A DNA stretch of 8,307 nucleotides from JAATFY01 sp049276515 (GTDB lineage Bacteria > Pseudomonadota > Alphaproteobacteria > UBA9219). Of the stretch, positions 6,643-8,307 are shown one piece after another. The stretch's first letter is position 1. Every line of letters begins with the position of its first letter. Below the pieces are notes generated by a model, which saw nothing but the letters and a program-made list of their open reading frames with translations, searched no databases and had not been told where the DNA came from. The translations under genes were made by a program, and so were the position numbers. Location of the stretch: assembly GCA_049276515.1 (NCBI GenBank), contig JBASWO010000172.1, forward strand, positions 1 through 8,307, given 5' to 3'.

Positions 6643-6722
6643 TTTTGCCCTAGAAAACATCTCTAAACACTTCTCCAGAATCTTTTAACCAATTTACGCT
6701 TAGATAGATTGGGAGTGTGCCT

Positions 6723-7337
6723 ATGTCTTTTATCGATACCAAGAGCGGTTCTCAAGTGTCCATCTCATCCGTTTGCGTTTATTGCGGCTCGGCTAATGAC
6801 GTGCCAGAGCATTATAAAACCATGGCACGCGATGTAACCATCGCTCTTGCCAAGCAAAAGCTTAACTTTGTGTATGGCGGCGGCCATGTCGGACTTATGG
6901 GAATTGTGGCTGACTCAGCCCTTAAAGCTGGTGCAAAAGTCGTTGGCATTATCCCAGAACACATTCGCAGCCATGAAGTCCAGCATACAGGTCTTACGGA
7001 ATTACATGTCGTATCCGACATGCACACCCGTAAACGCATGATGGTTGAGCGAGCTGATGCCTTTATCATTCTGCCGGGTGGCCTTGGCACTTTAGATGAA
7101 ACCTTTGAAATTCTGACCTGGAAGAAACTCAAGCTTCACAACAAGCCGATCATTATTTTTAATCAAGATGGCTATTGGGATGCTCTACTTGATCTTATAG
7201 AGCGGACGTTACGTGACGGCTTTTCTCAGCCTAGTGACCGTGCCTTATATTCGGTTGTTAAAGGTATTGATGAGCTTATTGAGACCATCGATAATCATAC
7301 AAAATCGACACTTGCTCCCGTCACAGGCCGTATGTAA
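6723..7337 (+). CDS. LOG/TIGR00730 family protein (probable nucleoside 5'-monophosphate phosphoribohydrolase)
   Basis: The family has a Rossmann-like fold with a nucleotide-binding PGGxGTxxE loop. Members cut the N-glycosidic bond of purine or cytokinin nucleoside monophosphates, releasing the base and ribose 5-phosphate; the substrate here cannot be told from sequence. From ATG 6723 the protein has 204 residues. It shows CVYCGS (18-23), YGGGHVGLMG (51-60), MHTRKRMM (100-107, with the catalytic Arg at 103) and PGGLGTLDE (118-126, with the catalytic Glu at 126), all intact. It is soluble and cytoplasmic. A GGGAG ribosome-binding site at 6711-6715 lies seven bases before ATG 6723, so this start is better than the GTG at 6717. 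The name 'lysine decarboxylase' often given to this family is a historical error. It is divergent from the Ig-like/LysM gene and about 80 bases upstream of icd on the same strand. Confidence 0.93.
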   Translation: MSFIDTKSGSQVSISSVCVYCGSANDVPEHYKTMARDVTIALAKQKLNFVYGGGHVGLMGIVADSALKAGAKVVGIIPEHIRSHEVQHTGLTELHVVSDMHTRKRMMVERADAFIILPGGLGTLDETFEILTWKKLKLHNKPIIIFNQDGYWDALLDLIERTLRDGFSQPSDRALYSVVKGIDELIETIDNHTKSTLAPVTGRM

Positions 7338-7417
7338 GCCTTTATCAGTTAATCTTTTTTCAATCCCTGATGAGCATAGTCGTGCCCATTAGTTCCCCGC
7401 CTTTATGAGAGAGTCCT

Positions 7418-8307
7418 ATGCCAAAAATTAAAGTCAAAAATCCGCTTGTCGAAATGGACGGCGATGAAATGACGCGGATCATCTGGCAGATGATCAAGGA
7501 TTGGCTGATCCTTCCTTATCTTGAAGTTGATCTCAAATATTTCGATCTTGGCATGCAAGAACGCGATAAAACGGATGACAAAGTCACCGTCCAAGCAGCG
7601 GAAGCGATTAAACAATACGGCGTTGGCGTTAAATGTGCGACAATCACCCCTGATGAAGCGCGCGTCAAAGAATTCAATCTCAAGAAGATGTGGAAGTCAC
7701 CAAACGGTACTATTCGCAACATTCTGAATGGTACTGTTTTCCGGGAACCCATCCTGATTAAAAACGTTCCTCATTATGTACCGCATTGGAGCAAGCCAAT
7801 TGTCATCGCGCGTCATGCTTATGGCGACCAGTATAAGGCAACTGATTTTAAAGTCCCCGGCCCCGGCACCTTGACCATTTCCTTTGTTCCCTCAGGTGGT
7901 GGTGAGCCCATCACGCATGAAGTACATAAGTATCCTGGCGCTGGCGTTGCACTTGCCATGTACAATGAAGATGAATCCATTAGAGGATTTGCCCACGCCT
8001 GCTTTAATTATGCGCTAGACCGGAAATATCCCCTTTTCCTCTCTACCAAAAACACCATCCTCAAAGCCTATGACGGTCGCTTTAAGGATATTTTTGCTGA
8101 GATATACGAAAAAGATTACAAGTCTAAGTTTGATGCGCTGGGCATTACCTACATGCATAAGCTCATTGATGACATGGTTGCTCAATCCATCCGTGGCGAT
8201 GGCGGGTTTCTTTGGGCCTGTAAGAATTATGATGGCGACGTACAATCGGATTCAGTTGCACAAGGCTTTGGCTCACTTGGCCTTATGACATCTGTACTCT
8301 TATCACC
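7418..8307 (+). CDS. icd: NADP-dependent isocitrate dehydrogenase, IDH1-like type, 3' end missing
   Basis: The enzyme oxidatively decarboxylates isocitrate to 2-oxoglutarate in the TCA cycle and makes NADPH. The window holds 296 complete codons, about three-quarters of the roughly 405 expected. The sequence is of the homodimeric, eukaryote-like class rather than the E. coli class. Visible are VEMDGDEMTR (11-20), the substrate loop KSPNGTIRN (93-101) with R100, R109, the ARHAYGDQY segment (131-139) with R132 and Y139, STKNTILKAYDGRFKD (209-224) with K211, the LIDDMVAQ acidic pair at D251-D252, and NYDGDVQSDSVAQGFG (270-285) with D274. All expected metal and substrate ligands are intact. A purine-rich GAGAGAG (7407-7413) four bases upstream serves as the ribosome-binding site. 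The C-terminal NADP adenine-binding part lies beyond the edge. Confidence 0.97.
   Translation, partial: MPKIKVKNPLVEMDGDEMTRIIWQMIKDWLILPYLEVDLKYFDLGMQERDKTDDKVTVQAAEAIKQYGVGVKCATITPDEARVKEFNLKKMWKSPNGTIRNILNGTVFREPILIKNVPHYVPHWSKPIVIARHAYGDQYKATDFKVPGPGTLTISFVPSGGGEPITHEVHKYPGAGVALAMYNEDESIRGFAHACFNYALDRKYPLFLSTKNTILKAYDGRFKDIFAEIYEKDYKSKFDALGITYMHKLIDDMVAQSIRGDGGFLWACKNYDGDVQSDSVAQGFGSLGLMTSVLLS

Noticed and set aside
6643..6722. Promoters in the divergent gap between the Ig/LysM gene and the LOG gene.
   Set aside because: TTGGTT on the minus strand and TAGATT on the plus strand can be found, but neither has a convincing partner box at 16-18 bases. A promoter must exist here, but I cannot place it.
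7338..7375. Possible terminator after the LOG gene (ATCAG ... CTGAT with a T-run).
   Set aside because: The T-run lies in the 18-base loop rather than after the stem, and the stem is only five pairs. Transcription may continue into icd.
1..8307. Mobile element, CRISPR array, toxin-antitoxin or defence system.
   Set aside because: No direct repeats, terminal inverted repeats, transposase or integrase motifs, or spacer-repeat pattern are seen, and almost all sequence is explained by housekeeping and envelope genes.

Overview
The window reads as ordinary chromosome of a Gram-negative bacterium, most likely an alphaproteobacterium (inference). The reasons are an eukaryote-like NADP isocitrate dehydrogenase of the IDH1 type, a short metal-independent-type KdsA, a compact psd-pssA pair, a membrane-anchored Ig-like/LysM protein, and a methionyl-tRNA synthetase followed by tatD with overlapping ends. 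Base composition looks moderate and even by eye, and nothing suggests a recent insertion. There are no tRNA or rRNA genes, CRISPR arrays, insertion sequences or phage genes that I can see. No intergenic stretch exceeds about 115 bases.

Layout. On the minus strand at the left edge, metG reads into the first 31 codons of tatD through an ATGA overlap. Divergent from metG, on the plus strand, is kdsD (arabinose-5-phosphate isomerase), followed by an unrecognised 161-residue Ala/Gln-rich protein. That orphan ends directly against the stop codon of a minus-strand cluster. In its own direction the cluster runs: Ig-like/LysM-like membrane protein, psd, pssA, kdsA. Its genes overlap or nearly touch, so they form one likely operon. 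Divergent from this cluster, on the plus strand, are a LOG/TIGR00730 phosphoribohydrolase-like gene and then icd, which is cut by the right edge.

Function. The theme is the cell envelope. KdsD makes D-arabinose 5-phosphate, which KdsA condenses with phosphoenolpyruvate to Kdo-8-phosphate for the lipopolysaccharide inner core. PssA and Psd make phosphatidylserine and then phosphatidylethanolamine. The operon's first gene encodes a single-pass protein whose domain pattern suggests a periplasmic, possibly peptidoglycan-facing, role. MetG, TatD and Icd are housekeeping genes.

The points most worth a second look are two sigma70-like promoters placed so close to start codons that kdsD and the orphan gene may be read from leaderless mRNAs; the decayed LysM/Ig protein leading a phospholipid and Kdo operon; and the zero-gap convergent junction between the orphan and kdsA. 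I do not see clear evidence of a wholly new system.
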